Of a stretch of 64,000 nucleotides of DNA, positions 26,401 to 35,862 are shown piece after piece. The translations under genes were made by a program, and so were the position numbers. A model generated the notes under the pieces. It saw only the letters and a list, made by a program, of their open reading frames with translations, made no database searches and was not told the DNA's origin. The stretch is from Seongchinamella sediminis (GTDB lineage Bacteria > Pseudomonadota > Gammaproteobacteria > Pseudomonadales > Halieaceae), in assembly GCF_003457605.1 (NCBI RefSeq), contig NZ_QRAN01000009.1:117995-181994 (forward strand), in the 5' to 3' direction. How positions within the stretch are numbered: the stretch's first letter is position 1; each line of letters starts with the position of its first letter.

Positions 26401-26622
26401 CTGACCTCAATGACGACCTTCCTCGGCCTCGCACCCATGCTGGTTGAACAGAGCGCCCAGGCGCAGTTCATGATTCCCATGGCCATTTCCCTGGCCTTCG
26501 GCATTGTGTTCGCCACCGTCATCACCCTGCTGCTGGTACCCAGCCTCTATATGATTCTCGATGACCTCAGCCGGCTGACCCGGGGCCGGCAACAGCCCGT
26601 CGCCAGCCACGCCGCAAGTTAA
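23476..26622 (+). CDS. RND efflux permease (HAE-type), second system
   Basis: A 1048-aa pump with the same two-lobe layout as the permease at 14200 but only distantly similar. The proton-relay pair is Asp407-Asp408 in GIVVDDAIIM. The N-terminal TM helix follows a Gly/Arg-rich start ending in AWFARNPVAANLL. The C-terminal TM bundle ends at about residue 1030. Its end overlaps the convergent sppA gene by 4 bp. There is no outer-membrane channel gene nearby, so it must share one encoded elsewhere. Confidence 0.93.
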   Translation: MTSEPGQRQTGIIAWFARNPVAANLLMMIIIAVGTGSAFTIQRAMFPALEIELIFVTVPYPGAAPEEVEQGVVMKIEEAINDLDGIKRVESDSWESVGRIMIEPEDGVSVDKLFNDIQNRIDGVATFPEEAEEPVISLPEVLFPALTIQISGPLDERSMKGLADEMRRELLSEPKISAADVVGAREYEIAIEISEQLLREYHLTLSDVADTIAMSSLDLPSGSVQTRNGDIMLRTLGQAYVQQDFEQIVLKTWPDGTRLLLGDIANVEDGFEDAQGFALFNGQYSLGINVFAMGKQDIIETADATKAYIEQKRQQLPEGVSLDIWSDATYYLQERLGMMLKNLAIGALLVFITLTLFLEIKLAFWVMLGIPISFLGAMAVINTPYIDSSLNMISIFGFILVLGIVVDDAIIMGESAFAETERYGHSLDNVIRGVYRVSTPATFGVLTTIVAFVPTLFVQGIFAPMPAACGWVVILCLLFSLIESKWILPAHLAHSKPTRNALLLKVDHLQEGINARLRKVVDGPYRRLVAHCVANRYLTLAVFLSLLIMAAGLIAGGVVRTVLSPHTTGEFFSAELRMSNGTPEDRTIEAVVHIIDSLHQVDTGYRQQSGDKNGLVAHVAAYGYDRINGRIDVELTKQDTRALSNDEVLARWRAAVGTIHGADVLSFQSADGPNFGPNVSFDLKHSNFETLRQASEELEEKLRHFEGVSDIRNGASDSREEFHIELLPEGEALGLSRYDLGSQVRHAFFGAEAQRIQRGIDEIKVMVRYPRADRENIASLNNMFIRTPQGDEVPFETVARLKVEQGLLKSTRIDFQRAAEVTAEADVAVVEPAKVTQEMTENVLPALVSKYPGLSWEISGLAEEESKLAISMGVGFALALFGIYALLAVPTHSYLQPFIIMGVIPFGVIGGIIGHWMMGYDMSMMSVMGLIALSGVVVNDSLILVDYVNKSTADGSVDKTRAILDAGCRRFRAIMLTSMTTFLGLAPMLVEQSAQAQFMIPMAISLAFGIVFATVITLLLVPSLYMILDDLSRLTRGRQQPVASHAAS

Positions 26623-28469
26623 AAAATCGCCTCGGTGCAGCCCAGGCAACGCATGAACATGTGGCGCGGGTCCTGCAGGCTGGACAGCATATCCGCCGCC
26701 CCCAGCAGGGGACGGGCGAGGCCCGCCAGCGTCGCCACGCTGTCTGACCGCGGAATCAATCCCAGGCCACCGACGCGCTCGGCAAACTGGCGCAGGATCA
26801 ATTCGCTGGGGCTCAGGCGCGGCTCGACATACTGCACCTCGTAGTCCGCCAGCTCCGCTCTCGCGGCAGCTGCTTCGATAGCGGCGTCCAGGCCACCCAA
26901 CTGGTCAACAAGGCCCAGCTCCAGAGCATCACCGGCGCTCCAGACCCGACCCTCGGCCACCGCGGCCACCTCGTCCAGCGGCATCTGGCGGCCGTCGGCG
27001 ACGATCTGCAGGAACACCTGGTAGGCGTGGGCAACCCCCGCATCCAGCGATTGCGCCAGCTGCGGATTCAGTGGACGGTCCAGGCGCAGCGAACCCGCCA
27101 GGGGTGTGGTGCCGACACCGTCGGTATAGATTCCCCCCCGCTGCAGCAGATTCTCCAGGGTCGGGAAGGCGGCGAACACGCCAATGGATCCGGTAATGGT
27201 ATTGGCGGTGGCGACTATTTCATCGGCCGCGGCGGCAATATAATAGCCACCCGACGCGGCCATGGCGCCCATGGAAACCACTACCGGGGTCCCCTCGGAC
27301 CTGACCTCAAGAATCTGCTGGCGGATGATCTCCGAGGCGAACATGCTGCCGCCGGGGGTGTTGACGCGCAGCACTATCGCCTCCACTCCCGGCCTGTCGG
27401 CGGTGGTGCGGATCAGCCGGCTGAGGCTGTCGGCGCCGATCGTACCCGGGGGCTGGTCACCCGGTAGCATATTGCCCTGGGCGGTGATCACCGCCACCCG
27501 CGGCTGGCTGTCCAGAGACAGGTGCATTGGCCGCTTGCGGGACAGGTATTTTTCAAACGGTACGGCCTCGTAGAGACCCTCGTCATTGCGCGCGCCAACC
27601 ACCCCGGCCAGGTAATCGTTGGCCGCGGTGCGGGTCATCAACTGATCCACCAGTCCGGCCTCCAGGGCAAGCCTGGCCGAGTCGCCGTCGCCCGCGGTCA
27701 TCGCTGCGGCAAACCCGTTCACGTAGTCATCGACCGCCCCGGGAGCCAGCTGCCGGTTCTGCTCGATGATGGTGGTGTAATTGCCCCACAGGTCCTGCAG
27801 CCAGTCCAGGGCAACCTCTTTCTCACCCGCCGACATATCCGAGCGGATAAGGGGCTCCACCGCGGACTTGTGCTGCCCGGCGCGGAACACATGCATGCTC
27901 ACCGACAGCTTGTCGAGGGCCTCGGCGTAATAGTTGTGGTAGACGCTGAAGCCCTCCAGGGCGACACCGCCCATGGGATGGGAAATCAGTTCATCGGCAT
28001 AGCTGGCCAGCAGGTACTGGTCCTGGGTGAAAAAATCCCCTACCGCCACTATCGGCTTGCCGCTGGCGCGAAACGACGTCAGCGCCGCGACGATTTCCTG
28101 GCTGCGGCTGATACCGGCGTACATCAGGTAGTCCAGTTCCATCACCAGGGCATTGATGGCGTCGTCTCTTTCCGCCAGTTCGATGGCATCGATGACATCC
28201 CGCAGCAACACCTCGTGGTCTGCCGGCGTGGGCTCTCCCAGTAGCGCCTGCAGGGGATCTACCGGACTCTTCTGGTCGACGATTTGCCCCATGGGATTGA
28301 GCAGCAGCGCCGCTTTTTCCGGCAGCGGCTCCGGCGAGCCGCCAAAATAGACGAAGTAAATCACCGCCAGCATCAGCAGAAACAGGATGTTGGCCAGCGC
28401 CAGCCGGACGTAGGTTATGGCTCTCCAGATACCGCCGAAGATGCGGCGCAACAGGGAAGGTTTACTCAT
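26619..28469 (-). CDS. sppA: Signal peptide peptidase SppA, 67K type
   Basis: A 616-aa membrane-anchored serine protease that degrades cleaved signal peptides; the length equals that of E. coli SppA (618). A TM segment lies at about 24-42. The catalytic dyad is present as Lys201 (GQHKSAVEP) in the N-terminal repeat and Ser406 (MAASGGYY) in the C-terminal repeat. It is the last gene of the arsC-wrbA-DUF2069-sppA run, 6 bp after its upstream neighbour. Confidence 0.95.
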   Translation of the reverse strand: MSKPSLLRRIFGGIWRAITYVRLALANILFLLMLAVIYFVYFGGSPEPLPEKAALLLNPMGQIVDQKSPVDPLQALLGEPTPADHEVLLRDVIDAIELAERDDAINALVMELDYLMYAGISRSQEIVAALTSFRASGKPIVAVGDFFTQDQYLLASYADELISHPMGGVALEGFSVYHNYYAEALDKLSVSMHVFRAGQHKSAVEPLIRSDMSAGEKEVALDWLQDLWGNYTTIIEQNRQLAPGAVDDYVNGFAAAMTAGDGDSARLALEAGLVDQLMTRTAANDYLAGVVGARNDEGLYEAVPFEKYLSRKRPMHLSLDSQPRVAVITAQGNMLPGDQPPGTIGADSLSRLIRTTADRPGVEAIVLRVNTPGGSMFASEIIRQQILEVRSEGTPVVVSMGAMAASGGYYIAAAADEIVATANTITGSIGVFAAFPTLENLLQRGGIYTDGVGTTPLAGSLRLDRPLNPQLAQSLDAGVAHAYQVFLQIVADGRQMPLDEVAAVAEGRVWSAGDALELGLVDQLGGLDAAIEAAAARAELADYEVQYVEPRLSPSELILRQFAERVGGLGLIPRSDSVATLAGLARPLLGAADMLSSLQDPRHMFMRCLGCTEAIF

Positions 28470-28475
28470 TCGCTA

Positions 28476-29793
<1,318 letters not shown>

Positions 29794-29877
29794 GAACAAC
29801 TCCGATACTATTAATTACGGGGCGAGTATAGCAAAGCGGCTTCTCCCCGTTGCGAACATTCATGCCATAATGTGGAC

Positions 29878-31107
29878 ATGGAAGACCCCAAAATACTCAT
29901 GCATGGCTTATGGCGCCGGGGACACTATCTGATCTCGCGCTTTTCCGCCGATCGCTGCTCGGAGAACGCCGCCGCCCTCACCTACATGAGCCTGTTTGCC
30001 ATGGTGCCGCTGCTCACGGTGCTGTACACCATGGCCTCCGCCATCCCGACCTTCCAGGGGCTGGAGAATGAGGTACAGAGCTTCCTGTTCCAGCACCTGA
30101 TGCCGGAGACCAGTTCCGAGGTCGAAAACTACATCAATGACTTTTCCCGCCAGGCAAAAAACCTCACCGGCCCGGGCATCGTATTCCTGGTGGTGACCGC
30201 GGTATTGATGCTGCGCAACATCGAGAAAGCCTTCAACCTGATCTGGCGGGCGCGGGAGAATCGCAGCCCGGTATCCAGCTTCCTGCTGTACTGGGCGGTA
30301 TTGAGCCTCGCCCCGGTGGCGCTGGGCCTGGCCCTCGGCATCAGCACCTACCTGACCTCATTCACCAGCGCGCTGGACGGCTATGATATTTTTGGGGCCA
30401 GGGCGCTGGTGCTCAAATTGACGCCCCTGCTGTTGACCACCGCCGCCTTTACCTTACTGTATATCGCCGTGCCGAATTGCCGGGTGCCATTCAAGCACAC
30501 CCTTATCGGCGGCTTTGTCGCCGCCGTGGCCTTCCACATCGCCCGCGCCGCGTTCACCGATCTGGTCGTGGGCTCCAGCTACACTTTTATCTACGGTGCG
30601 TTCGCCGCGGTTCCCCTGTTCCTGCTGTGGATTTACCTGTCCTGGAACATCGTGCTGATGGGCGGCATCCTGGTGCACAGTCTCTCAGGCTACCAGAATG
30701 AGGCGCAGGCCAGCCGGCCCACCGTGCTCAAGGCCCTGGATATTCTCTACGTATTCTGGGAGCGCCAGCGCAATGGCCAGACGGTGCGGGAAATCGAGAT
30801 TCTCAATAACAGTCACGCCGCCATCCGCGGCCTGGACAGCGAAACCTGGCGCTACCTGCGGGATGTATTTATCGAAAAAAACATCCTCACCCAGAGTGAC
30901 CGGGGACACTACCTGCTCAGCCGCGACCTGCACGGCATCAGCTTCTGGCAATTGAAGGAGTGGGTCAACGATGAACAGCCCCTGGCAACGGCGGATATCA
31001 GCAGCCATCTGGGCTGGCAGGAAAACGCTTACGCCCTGCTGCGCAAACAGCGCGGGGACCAGCGTGAGCTGCTTAATATGAACCTTGTGGAGTTATTTGA
31101 AGGATGA
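29878..31107 (+). CDS. YihY/BrkB-family inner-membrane protein
   Basis: A 409-aa membrane protein, long misnamed ribonuclease BN. The first about 290 residues hold six TM helices and the conserved GALTYMSLFAMVPLLT-like segment near residue 35 and the ILYIAVPN region. A cytosolic C-terminal extension of about 110 residues contains a winged-helix-like part (VREIEILNNSHAAIRGLD). A GTG at 29872 is an alternative start. No clear ribosome-binding site precedes either. The stop overlaps the next gene (ATGA). Confidence 0.88.
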   Translation: MEDPKILMHGLWRRGHYLISRFSADRCSENAAALTYMSLFAMVPLLTVLYTMASAIPTFQGLENEVQSFLFQHLMPETSSEVENYINDFSRQAKNLTGPGIVFLVVTAVLMLRNIEKAFNLIWRARENRSPVSSFLLYWAVLSLAPVALGLALGISTYLTSFTSALDGYDIFGARALVLKLTPLLLTTAAFTLLYIAVPNCRVPFKHTLIGGFVAAVAFHIARAAFTDLVVGSSYTFIYGAFAAVPLFLLWIYLSWNIVLMGGILVHSLSGYQNEAQASRPTVLKALDILYVFWERQRNGQTVREIEILNNSHAAIRGLDSETWRYLRDVFIEKNILTQSDRGHYLLSRDLHGISFWQLKEWVNDEQPLATADISSHLGWQENAYALLRKQRGDQRELLNMNLVELFEG

Positions 31108-31613
31108 AGTTTGTTGTCGCGGCAATCACCGCACTGTTACTGACCGCCTGCACCGCACCGGAACCGCCACTGCCGGACAACCTGTTGCCGTCGCTGGACA
31201 GGGAGCGCTACCAGGGTCAGTGGGTGGTCATCAATTACTGGGCCAAATGGTGCAAACCCTGCATCAAGGAGATTCCCGAGCTCAACGCGCTGGACCGCAA
31301 GTACGAGCAGGTGGCGGTCCTGGGGGTTAATTTCGATGCCGTAAGGGGTGACGAATTGCAGGCGCAGATCAGCCAGCTGGGGATAGAATTCCCGATCCTC
31401 CTGGAGGAGCCATCCTCCGCCCTGGGCACGCCAATGCCCCAGGTGCTGCCCACAACCCTGATCCTGGACCCCGACGGCAAGCTGGTGGCTACCCTCGTTG
31501 GCCCCCAGGACCTGGCATCCCTGGCACTGGCCACCGGTCAGGTAGGCATGCCCGATTCCGGTCCCACAGCGGAGGATATACTCCCGGCTGAAACCGATGA
31601 ACGCAGTCCCTGA
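31104..31613 (+). CDS. TlpA-like thioredoxin-fold lipoprotein
   Basis: A 169-aa periplasmic thiol-disulfide protein. The lipobox LTAC puts the lipid on Cys16. The active site is Trp-Cys50-Lys-Pro-Cys53 in YWAKWCKPC, and the cis-Pro-bearing strand is near MPQVLPTTLIL. It resembles TlpA/ResA proteins that reduce heme-handling or other periplasmic targets. Its translation is coupled to the YihY gene, a pairing whose meaning is unknown. Confidence 0.88.
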   Translation: MKFVVAAITALLLTACTAPEPPLPDNLLPSLDRERYQGQWVVINYWAKWCKPCIKEIPELNALDRKYEQVAVLGVNFDAVRGDELQAQISQLGIEFPILLEEPSSALGTPMPQVLPTTLILDPDGKLVATLVGPQDLASLALATGQVGMPDSGPTAEDILPAETDERSP

Positions 31614-31946
31614 GCGCGCCCTGGCTATCGGCCAGGGGATGACCGCCGGGCAATACCCCCGGCCGCTGGCAGGGAAACTCAGGACAAAAAAAACCGGCCC
31701 CATGGGGGCCGGAACACACTAGCATCTCTCACAGAGGGATATGAAACCTGGATGAATCCAGTCGGAAACAGTGCGGGAGTCTTTTGCCTGCCTGGCATTC
31801 GCACTGTATCCGGAAATTAGGACCCGGCGAATTCGGCGAAGTTCCACGGCGGGCAATATTTTTTACCAGGACTGAACATGGACAGAGCCCCGGTCATTTA
31901 CTAGGCTTTCCCCTGCTTCCCGCGCCCCCCCACGAGGACAATGATC
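31614..31946. other. Structured intergenic region upstream of cysK
   Basis: No gene is seen. It holds a minus-strand terminator (31686-31712), a small hairpin CTGGAT-GA-ATCCAG (31748-31761) and a long stem of 13 positions with one mismatch: CGGAAACAGTGCG (31763-31775) opposite CGCACTGTATCCG (31800-31812). A plausible plus-strand promoter, TTGCCT (31784-31789) and TATCCG (31807-31812) with 17-bp spacing, overlaps this stem and may drive cysK. Confidence 0.5.
31686..31712 (-). terminator. Strong intrinsic terminator reading on the minus strand
   Basis: CCGGCCCC-ATG-GGGGCCGG is an 8-bp GC stem with a 3-nt loop; on the minus strand it is followed by eight T. No minus-strand gene starts between it and 32940, so it either ends an unannotated minus-strand RNA or catches read-through from the 35838-32940 operon. 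Confidence 0.7.
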
Positions 31947-32927
31947 ATGAGCAAAATATTCGATGACAATGCTGAAACCATCGGCGGCACCCCGCTGGTG
32001 AAAATCAACCGTATTTGCAGCGGCACTGTCTACGCCAAACTGGAGAACCGTAATCCGGCGATGTCGGTCAAGTGCCGGATAGGCACCAGCATGGTACTGG
32101 CGGCGGAGAAGGACGGCAGCCTCAAGCCGGGGATGACCATCGTCGAGCCCACCAGCGGCAATACCGGTATTGCCCTGGCCTTTGTGGCCGCCGCCAGGGG
32201 CTACGACTGTATTCTTACCATGCCCAACACCTTCAGCCTGGAGCGCCGCAAGCTGATGAAGGCCCTGGGCGCCGAAATTCGCCTCACCGATGGCACCCAG
32301 GGCATTGCCGCCGCGATTCAGGCCGCGGAGGACATCATTGCCTCGGACCCGGACAAGTACTGGGGTCCCCACCAGTTCGAGAACCCGGCCAACCCGGCGA
32401 TTCACGAGACCACCACCGGGCCGGAGATCTGGGAAGACACCGATGGCGCCATTGATATCCTGGTCTCCGGGGTGGGCACCGGCGGCACCCTGACCGGCAT
32501 CTCCCGCTACATCAAGAACACCTGCGGCAAGGCGATAACCACCGTGGCGGTGGAACCGGACACCACCACCATGATTACCGCCACTCTGGCCGGTGAGGAG
32601 CCGACCCACTCGCCGCACAAGATCCAGGGTATTGGCGCCGGTTTTGTGCCCCGGAACCTCGACCTGGATATGGTGGACGCGGTGGAGCAGGTGAGCAGTG
32701 AGGAGGCCATGACGTACGCCCACCGGCTGATGCAGGAAGAAGGCATTCTCGCGGGGGTGTCCTGCGGTGCCGCCATCGCGGTAGCGGACCGGCTGTCACG
32801 GCGGGAGGAGAACCGGGGCAAGGTAATTGTCGCCATCCTGCCGGACTCCGGCGAACGCTACCTGAGCTCGCCGCTGTTCGAAGGCCGGTTCTCGGACAAC
32901 GAAACCATCCAGGCCACCGTCAGCTGA
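31947..32927 (+). CDS. cysK: Cysteine synthase A (O-acetylserine sulfhydrylase)
   Basis: A 326-aa PLP enzyme making cysteine from O-acetylserine and sulfide. The PLP lysine is Lys42 in MSVKCR, the same SVKCR form as E. coli CysK. The substrate loop [13 protein letters not shown] and the PLP-phosphate loop [10 protein letters not shown] are both intact, and the [10 protein letters not shown] end is typical. The ATG at 31947 is preferred over 31941 because the GAGG ribosome-binding site is better spaced. The upstream region is unusually structured. Confidence 0.95.
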   Translation: MSKIFDDNAETIGGTPLVKINRICSGTVYAKLENRNPAMSVKCRIGTSMVLAAEKDGSLKPGMTIVEPTSGNTGIALAFVAAARGYDCILTMPNTFSLERRKLMKALGAEIRLTDGTQGIAAAIQAAEDIIASDPDKYWGPHQFENPANPAIHETTTGPEIWEDTDGAIDILVSGVGTGGTLTGISRYIKNTCGKAITTVAVEPDTTTMITATLAGEEPTHSPHKIQGIGAGFVPRNLDLDMVDAVEQVSSEEAMTYAHRLMQEEGILAGVSCGAAIAVADRLSRREENRGKVIVAILPDSGERYLSSPLFEGRFSDNETIQATVS

Positions 32928-32939
32928 GGACGGCGGGCA

Positions 32940-33518
32940 TCAGCGGCTGGCCAGGGCCTGCAGCCGCTGTTTCACCGCCGGCCACTCATCATCGATAATG
33001 CTGAAGTACACCGAATCCCGGTGATAGCCGCGCTGCACGATCATGTGCTTGCGCAACACCCCCTCGCGCACCGCCCCTAGCCGTTCCAGGGCCTGCTGGC
33101 TGCGCTCATTGCGGGCATCGGTCTTGAATTCGACCCGGATACAGCCCAGTTTCTCGAAGGCGTGGGTCAGCAGCAGCAGCTTGGCTTCGGTATTGACGCC
33201 GGTGCGCTGGAAATCCTGGCCCAGCCAGGTCCAGCCGATCTCCAGCGAGCGGTGCTCCGGCCTGATATTGAGGTAGCTGGTGCTGCCCGCCACCCGGCCC
33301 TTGGCATTCTCCACGATGGCAAAGGCGATTCGGCCGGGCTGGGCCGCGGCTGCGTCAATCCAGTGCCGCACGTCTGCTGTGTCGACAAAACAGGCCCTGG
33401 GCATGTAGGCCCAGTCCGGCTCATGCCTGCCGCGGGTGTAAAGCCCCTGGGCGTGGTCATGGCACAGGGGCTCCAGGCGCACGCAGTCGCCCTCCAGCAA
33501 TACCGGCCTGACTTCCAT
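32940..33518 (-). CDS. GNAT-family acetyltransferase (RimJ-like)
   Basis: A 192-aa protein. The frame runs on to 34025, but that part is antisense to the qor coding frame and has unnatural composition; the ATG at 33518 starts where the family begins (LEGDCVRLEPL). The acetyl-CoA segment is WTWLGQDFQRTGVNTEAKLLL, and the C-terminal KTDARNERSQQALERLGAVREGVLR block is the RimJ/RimL hallmark. The substrate amine is unknown. It lies 5 bp after qor in the same direction. Confidence 0.88.
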   Translation of the reverse strand: MEVRPVLLEGDCVRLEPLCHDHAQGLYTRGRHEPDWAYMPRACFVDTADVRHWIDAAAAQPGRIAFAIVENAKGRVAGSTSYLNIRPEHRSLEIGWTWLGQDFQRTGVNTEAKLLLLTHAFEKLGCIRVEFKTDARNERSQQALERLGAVREGVLRKHMIVQRGYHRDSVYFSIIDDEWPAVKQRLQALASR

Positions 33519-33523
33519 CCCTA

Positions 33524-34501
33524 TCACGGCAGCAGTACCGTCGAGCCCGTGGTCTGGCGACTCTCCAGGTCGCGGTGGGCCTGCTGCACCTCGGCCAGCG
33601 CATAGCGCTGGTTGATCTCCACCCTGATGTCGCCGGCCAGGATGCGCGCGAACAGGTCCTCGCTGGACTGGCGCAGCTCTTCCTCGGTGGCGGTATAGCT
33701 GAGCATGGTGGGCCGGGTAATATAGAGAGAACCGTGTGCCGCCAGCCGCTGCAGGTCCAGCGGCGCCGGTGCGCCGGAGGCATTGCCAAAGCTGACCATC
33801 AGGCCACGCGGGCGCAGACACTCCAGTGACAGGTCGAAGGTGTCGGCGCCCACGCCGTCGTAGACCACGGGCAATTTGTCGCCGCCGGTGATTTCCAGCA
33901 GGCGCTGCAGCACGTCCTCCTCGCGGTAATTGATCACCTGGGCATAGCCGTGCTCCCGGGCCAGGTCGGCCTTGGCCGCTGAACCCACCGTGCCGATGGC
34001 TATCGCGCCGATACTCGCGGCCCACTGGCCGAACAGCAGGCCCACCCCGCCCGCGGCGGCGTGAAACAGGCAGGTTTCGCCCGCCTGCAGCGGGTAGGTG
34101 CGCTGGATGAGGTACTCCGCAGTCTGCCCCTTGAGCAGGCAGGCGGCCGCCTGTTCGTAATCGATACCCTCGGGAATGGGCACCAGGCGACTGGCCGGCA
34201 GGTTCAAGGCCTCGGCATAGGCGCCGAACCCCGCGGAGCAGTAGGCCACCCGGTCACCCACCGCCAGCTCGACCCCCTCGCCCACCGCTGCGACTTCCCC
34301 GGCGCCTTCCAGGCCAATGCCGGTGGGCAGGGGCAAGGGATAAAGCCCGCTGCGATGGTAGGTGTCGATATAGTTAAGCCCGATGGCGTGATTGCGCACG
34401 GTAACCATGCCCGGTCCCGGCGCCTCCAGGGCCACGTCCTCCAGCGCCATGACTTCGGGGCCGCCGGTAGCGGCTATTCTGATTGCTTTCACTGTCGTCA
34501 T
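33524..34501 (-). CDS. qor: NADPH:quinone oxidoreductase (zeta-crystallin type)
   Basis: A 325-aa medium-chain dehydrogenase without structural zinc. The N-terminal GroES-like domain is followed by the Rossmann fold with AAAGGVGLL near residue 151. LNYIDTYHRSGLYPLP is the typical quinone-reductase start. It reduces quinones or enals using NADPH. The start overlaps the stop of the transporter gene by one base, forming a three-gene operon with the acetyltransferase. Confidence 0.9.
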   Translation of the reverse strand: MTTVKAIRIAATGGPEVMALEDVALEAPGPGMVTVRNHAIGLNYIDTYHRSGLYPLPLPTGIGLEGAGEVAAVGEGVELAVGDRVAYCSAGFGAYAEALNLPASRLVPIPEGIDYEQAAACLLKGQTAEYLIQRTYPLQAGETCLFHAAAGGVGLLFGQWAASIGAIAIGTVGSAAKADLAREHGYAQVINYREEDVLQRLLEITGGDKLPVVYDGVGADTFDLSLECLRPRGLMVSFGNASGAPAPLDLQRLAAHGSLYITRPTMLSYTATEEELRQSSEDLFARILAGDIRVEINQRYALAEVQQAHRDLESRQTTGSTVLLP

Positions 34502-35838
34502 TATGTGTCCTCCGTGGGTTTTTCCGCCGCCAGCAAACGCGAACGTTCGCGGGCGATGAGTATTGCCAGGGTCAGGGTGCCGGCGGCCAGCAGTGCCGCC
34601 AGGGGAATGAAGTCCGTTGACGCCCAGCCCAGTACATTGAGTCCCGCAAATATCAGCCCGGCCTGCAGTAAATCGCCGAGGCGCTGGCCGAAGGGATCGA
34701 TCACCGCCCGCGCCTCATACTTTTCCTGGCGACTGAGCGGCAGGTACAGCATTTGCCGGGCGGTGTTTTGCAGTGAGTAATCCAGGCTGTTTTCCGCCAT
34801 TTTGAAGTAACGGAACCAGCCGATGACCGGCAGCAGGGCCAGCGAGGCATAGCCCAGGAAAATCAGCAGCGGCGTCAACAGGAATGCCACGCTGAAGCCT
34901 GCCAGGCGAATCAGGCGGGCCACCAGGAAGAACTGGATCAGCACCCCGAGCAGGTTCACCATAAAGTAAAAGCCACCGTAGAAGCGGCCGACATAAGTGC
35001 CCTTGTCCACCGCGATGGTGCCGGCGGCTGCCCCCTCGGCGTACATGGTCTCGAGAATCGCCGACAACAGGTACTCCCCCGTGGTATTGACCAGGTTGAG
35101 CATGATGACAAAGCCGGCCATCAGCATCAGGTAGCGCCGGCTCAACACCAGCTGGAAACCGGCAAAGATCGACGGCTGGGCCGGTGCCGCGGCGCTCTTG
35201 CTGTCGCCACGGGACCCCGGCGGCACCGATTTGCTGGCAATGCCGGCGGGCAGACTGGCCAGCGCCAGGGTTACCGCCCCGGCGATCATCAGGCCATAGG
35301 CATCAAGGTAATTGACCAGTTCCCGCGACGCGGCCGAGCCCACCCAGGCGCCCAGGGACGCGCCCAGGGCCACGATGACAAACAGACGCTCCCCCGCCTC
35401 CCGGCTGTAAAGCTCTGAGGCGTAGGCCCAGAACTGGGCAATGATGAGCACGCTGTAGGCGCCCAGCCAGACAAAATAGGGCACCGATACCGCCATCCCG
35501 GACATTCCGGCGGCGGCAAAAGCGGCCAGCGTCAGCACGCATACGGCAGTGACGAGTTGCATGTAGCGGAAACTGTCGAAGCCCCGGGAGAACTTGCCGT
35601 ACAGGGGAATGAATACCAGCAGCAGCAAGGCCTGCAGGGCCACGGCGTAGCTGCGAATCTCCGCCGTACCCTCGGTGAGAATGAGCATCTCCCGGGCCGG
35701 TTTGAGCAGGTAGGCGGTGAACAGGATGAGGAACAGGCTGGCGAACATGGCCACCACCCCGGCGGTCTCCCCGGGGCGCAGCTCCACCCCGAGGAACAGG
35801 GTGCGCTTGAGCCACACGCCCGCGGAAATCTCAGTCAC
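34501..35838 (-). CDS. Npt1/Npt2-like nucleotide transporter or MFS-type permease
   Basis: A 445-aa polytopic membrane protein with about 12 TM helices. The segments YLLKPAREMLIL near the N-terminus and QNTARQMLYLPLSRQEKYEARAVID near residue 355 fit the NTP/NDP-exchange (TLC) family as it occurs in free-living gammaproteobacteria. The classical members of intracellular bacteria exchange ATP for ADP; the free-living relatives have no proven substrate. An MFS assignment is the alternative. First gene of the operon with qor. Confidence 0.68.
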   Translation of the reverse strand: MTEISAGVWLKRTLFLGVELRPGETAGVVAMFASLFLILFTAYLLKPAREMLILTEGTAEIRSYAVALQALLLLVFIPLYGKFSRGFDSFRYMQLVTAVCVLTLAAFAAAGMSGMAVSVPYFVWLGAYSVLIIAQFWAYASELYSREAGERLFVIVALGASLGAWVGSAASRELVNYLDAYGLMIAGAVTLALASLPAGIASKSVPPGSRGDSKSAAAPAQPSIFAGFQLVLSRRYLMLMAGFVIMLNLVNTTGEYLLSAILETMYAEGAAAGTIAVDKGTYVGRFYGGFYFMVNLLGVLIQFFLVARLIRLAGFSVAFLLTPLLIFLGYASLALLPVIGWFRYFKMAENSLDYSLQNTARQMLYLPLSRQEKYEARAVIDPFGQRLGDLLQAGLIFAGLNVLGWASTDFIPLAALLAAGTLTLAILIARERSRLLAAEKPTEDT

Positions 35839-35862
35839 CTGGCCAGGTCTCGATCAGGACAA

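Noticed and set aside
31713..31830. Cobalamin or SAM riboswitch upstream of cysK
   Set aside because: The conserved cores of neither class are present; only generic hairpins are seen.
33519..34025. N-terminal extension of the GNAT frame
   Set aside because: The extension is antisense-like shadow of qor on the same strand in another frame; the family starts at the ATG at 33518.
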